Shown one piece after another: positions 13,778 through 14,533 of a stretch of 14,533 nucleotides of DNA. Under the pieces are notes generated by a model. The model was not told the origin of the DNA, made no database searches, and saw only the letters and a program-made list of their open reading frames with translations. Source of the DNA: an uncultured Clostridia bacterium (GTDB lineage Bacteria; Bacillota; Clostridia; Oscillospirales; CAG-272); assembly GCA_947367285.1 (NCBI GenBank), contig CANBDB010000024.1:1-14533 (forward strand), read 5' to 3'. Numbering within the stretch: position 1 is the stretch's first letter; every line of letters starts with the position of its first letter. A program made the position numbers and the translations under genes.

Positions 13778-14422
13778 ATGAAATCATACATTTTCATCGG
13801 CGGAGAGGTGCATGGGAACGCCCTCGAATCGCCAATTCCCGAGGGCGCGCTCGTTATTGCGGCGGATTCGGGTTACGATAATGCCAAGGCGCTCGGATAT
13901 GCCGAAAGATGCGATTTTATCGTGGGAGATTTTGACTCCACAAAGGAAAAAGCATTTTGCTCGCGAGCAAAAATTGTGCGCGTTCCTGCCGAAAAGGACG
14001 AAACTGACACTCAACTTGCTATAAACACAGCGCTCGAGCAAGGCGCGGACGAAATTTATATAATTGGCGGTCTTTCGGGTCGCCTTGATCACACACTCTC
14101 AAACATCTATTTGCTTGAATTTTTGACAAGCTTGGGTGTTTATGCCACAATTTGCGACGGAAAAAACCGCGTGCGCTATCTTAAAGAGCGCTCATCTTTA
14201 CTCATTCCAAAGAGCGAGTATAAGTATTTCGGACTCATTCCCGCCGATAAAGAGGTTAAAGGAGTTACCATCGACGGCGCAAAATATACTCTTAAAAATG
14301 CAACCCTCACAAGAAATAACCCCTCCTTCGCAATTTCAAACGAGGTAGTAGAAAATCTTGCAATGGTCTCCTGTAAAAAGGGTGGACTTTTCGTAATCGA
14401 GAGCAAGGATTTGTCAAAATAA
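13778..14422 (+). CDS. thiN: Thiamine diphosphokinase
   Basis: This enzyme transfers pyrophosphate from ATP to thiamine, giving the cofactor thiamine diphosphate. The 214-residue form starts MKSYIFIGGE and carries AADSGYDNAKALG (28-40), VGDFDS (49-54), EKDETDTQLAI (72-82) and GGLSGRLDH (97-105), which are the catalytic-domain signatures. The C-terminal thiamine-binding domain includes GVTIDGAKYTL (162-172) and FAISNEV (184-190). The frame is open back to an ATG at 13715 inside rsgA, but 13778 gives the normal family start, one base after the rsgA stop. The ribosome site is poor, so translation is probably coupled to rsgA. In B. subtilis yloS (thiN) is likewise followed by spoVM. Confidence 0.94.
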   Translation: MKSYIFIGGEVHGNALESPIPEGALVIAADSGYDNAKALGYAERCDFIVGDFDSTKEKAFCSRAKIVRVPAEKDETDTQLAINTALEQGADEIYIIGGLSGRLDHTLSNIYLLEFLTSLGVYATICDGKNRVRYLKERSSLLIPKSEYKYFGLIPADKEVKGVTIDGAKYTLKNATLTRNNPSFAISNEVVENLAMVSCKKGGLFVIESKDLSK

Positions 14423-14440
14423 ATACCTGCTTCATATAAT
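14411..14440 (+). promoter_or_regulatory. Candidate promoter of spoVM
   Basis: TTGTCA (14411-14416) and a perfect TATAAT (14435-14440) are separated by 18 bases. The longer CATATAAT (14433-14440) also resembles the SigE -10 consensus CATACAAT, and spoVM of B. subtilis is SigE-controlled, but no matching SigE -35 is evident. A short dyad TTGAC-N7-GTCAA (14445-14461) lies at the expected transcription start. Which sigma factor uses it is open. Confidence 0.45.
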
Positions 14441-14485
14441 GAAATTGACTACATAGGTCAAATTCATAGCCTCGAGGTGAAATAT

Positions 14486-14533
14486 ATGAAGATCGTGCTT
14501 TGGAAATCTCCGAATATCATTTCAACGTTACTT
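14486..14533 (+). CDS. spoVM: Stage V sporulation protein SpoVM, 5' part only
   Basis: ATG 14486 opens a frame that runs off the window after 16 residues: MKIVLWKSPNIISTLL. A GAGGTGA ribosome site (14474-14480) precedes it. SpoVM is a roughly 26-residue amphipathic peptide that marks the curved forespore membrane and anchors coat assembly; B. subtilis SpoVM starts MKFYTIKLPKFLGGIV, with the same MK-x4-K-x-P pattern followed by a hydrophobic face. Position right after thiN is the B. subtilis place of spoVM. The visible part is short, so the call rests mainly on location plus the MK...K-x-P pattern. If right, the organism has or had sporulation genes. Confidence 0.72.
   Translation, partial: MKIVLWKSPNIISTLL

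Overview
This window is the left end of a metagenome-style contig from a Bacillota genome, most likely an anaerobic Clostridia member. Three things point there. The gene order is the Firmicutes housekeeping block known from Bacillus subtilis (yloC-remA-gmk-rpoZ-priA-def-fmt-rsmB-rlmN-prpC-prkC-rsgA-thiN-spoVM). Several protein variants are clostridial in style, such as the DEEQ box in PriA. The last 48 bases look like the start of the sporulation peptide SpoVM. The exact lineage cannot be read from the sequence alone. The first 71 bases are not biological: they are a poly-C run, an Illumina index and the Nextera/Tn5 adapter.

Positions 72-241 hold an AT-rich leader with a near-consensus SigA promoter (173-201) that drives the block. 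From 242 to 8392 the plus strand is densely packed: yicC-type RNase, remA (DUF370), gmk, rpoZ, priA, def, fmt, a YugP-type membrane zinc peptidase and rsmB. Gaps are mostly below 45 bases, with one ATGA overlap (remA/gmk). This part combines nucleotide supply, RNA polymerase assembly, replication restart and maturation of proteins and rRNA.

Positions 8393-9503 interrupt the block. They hold an AT-rich gene for a small two-helix membrane protein with a YcxB-like C-terminal domain. A compact element of about 557 bases follows (8947-9503). It has two inverted arms of 53-55 bases, each able to form two hairpins, around a DUF559 (Vsr-like) nuclease gene. That gene carries an in-frame TAA near its start and is annotated as a probable pseudogene. 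The element ends 25 bases before rlmN. It is the least ordinary part of the window.

From 9529 to the end the block resumes: rlmN, prpC, prkC, rsgA, thiN and the beginning of spoVM, again tightly spaced with overlaps at prpC/prkC (4 bases) and prkC/rsgA (31 bases). The kinase is unusual. It lacks PASTA domains, has HCD instead of HRD in the catalytic loop, and carries five heptad repeats of the form A-x-(T/S)-G-R-T-x just before its membrane helix. Compared with B. subtilis, coaBC (between rpoZ and priA) and rpe (between rsgA and thiN) are absent. No tRNA, rRNA, CRISPR array or recognisable insertion sequence transposase was seen. Every believable gene is on the plus strand.
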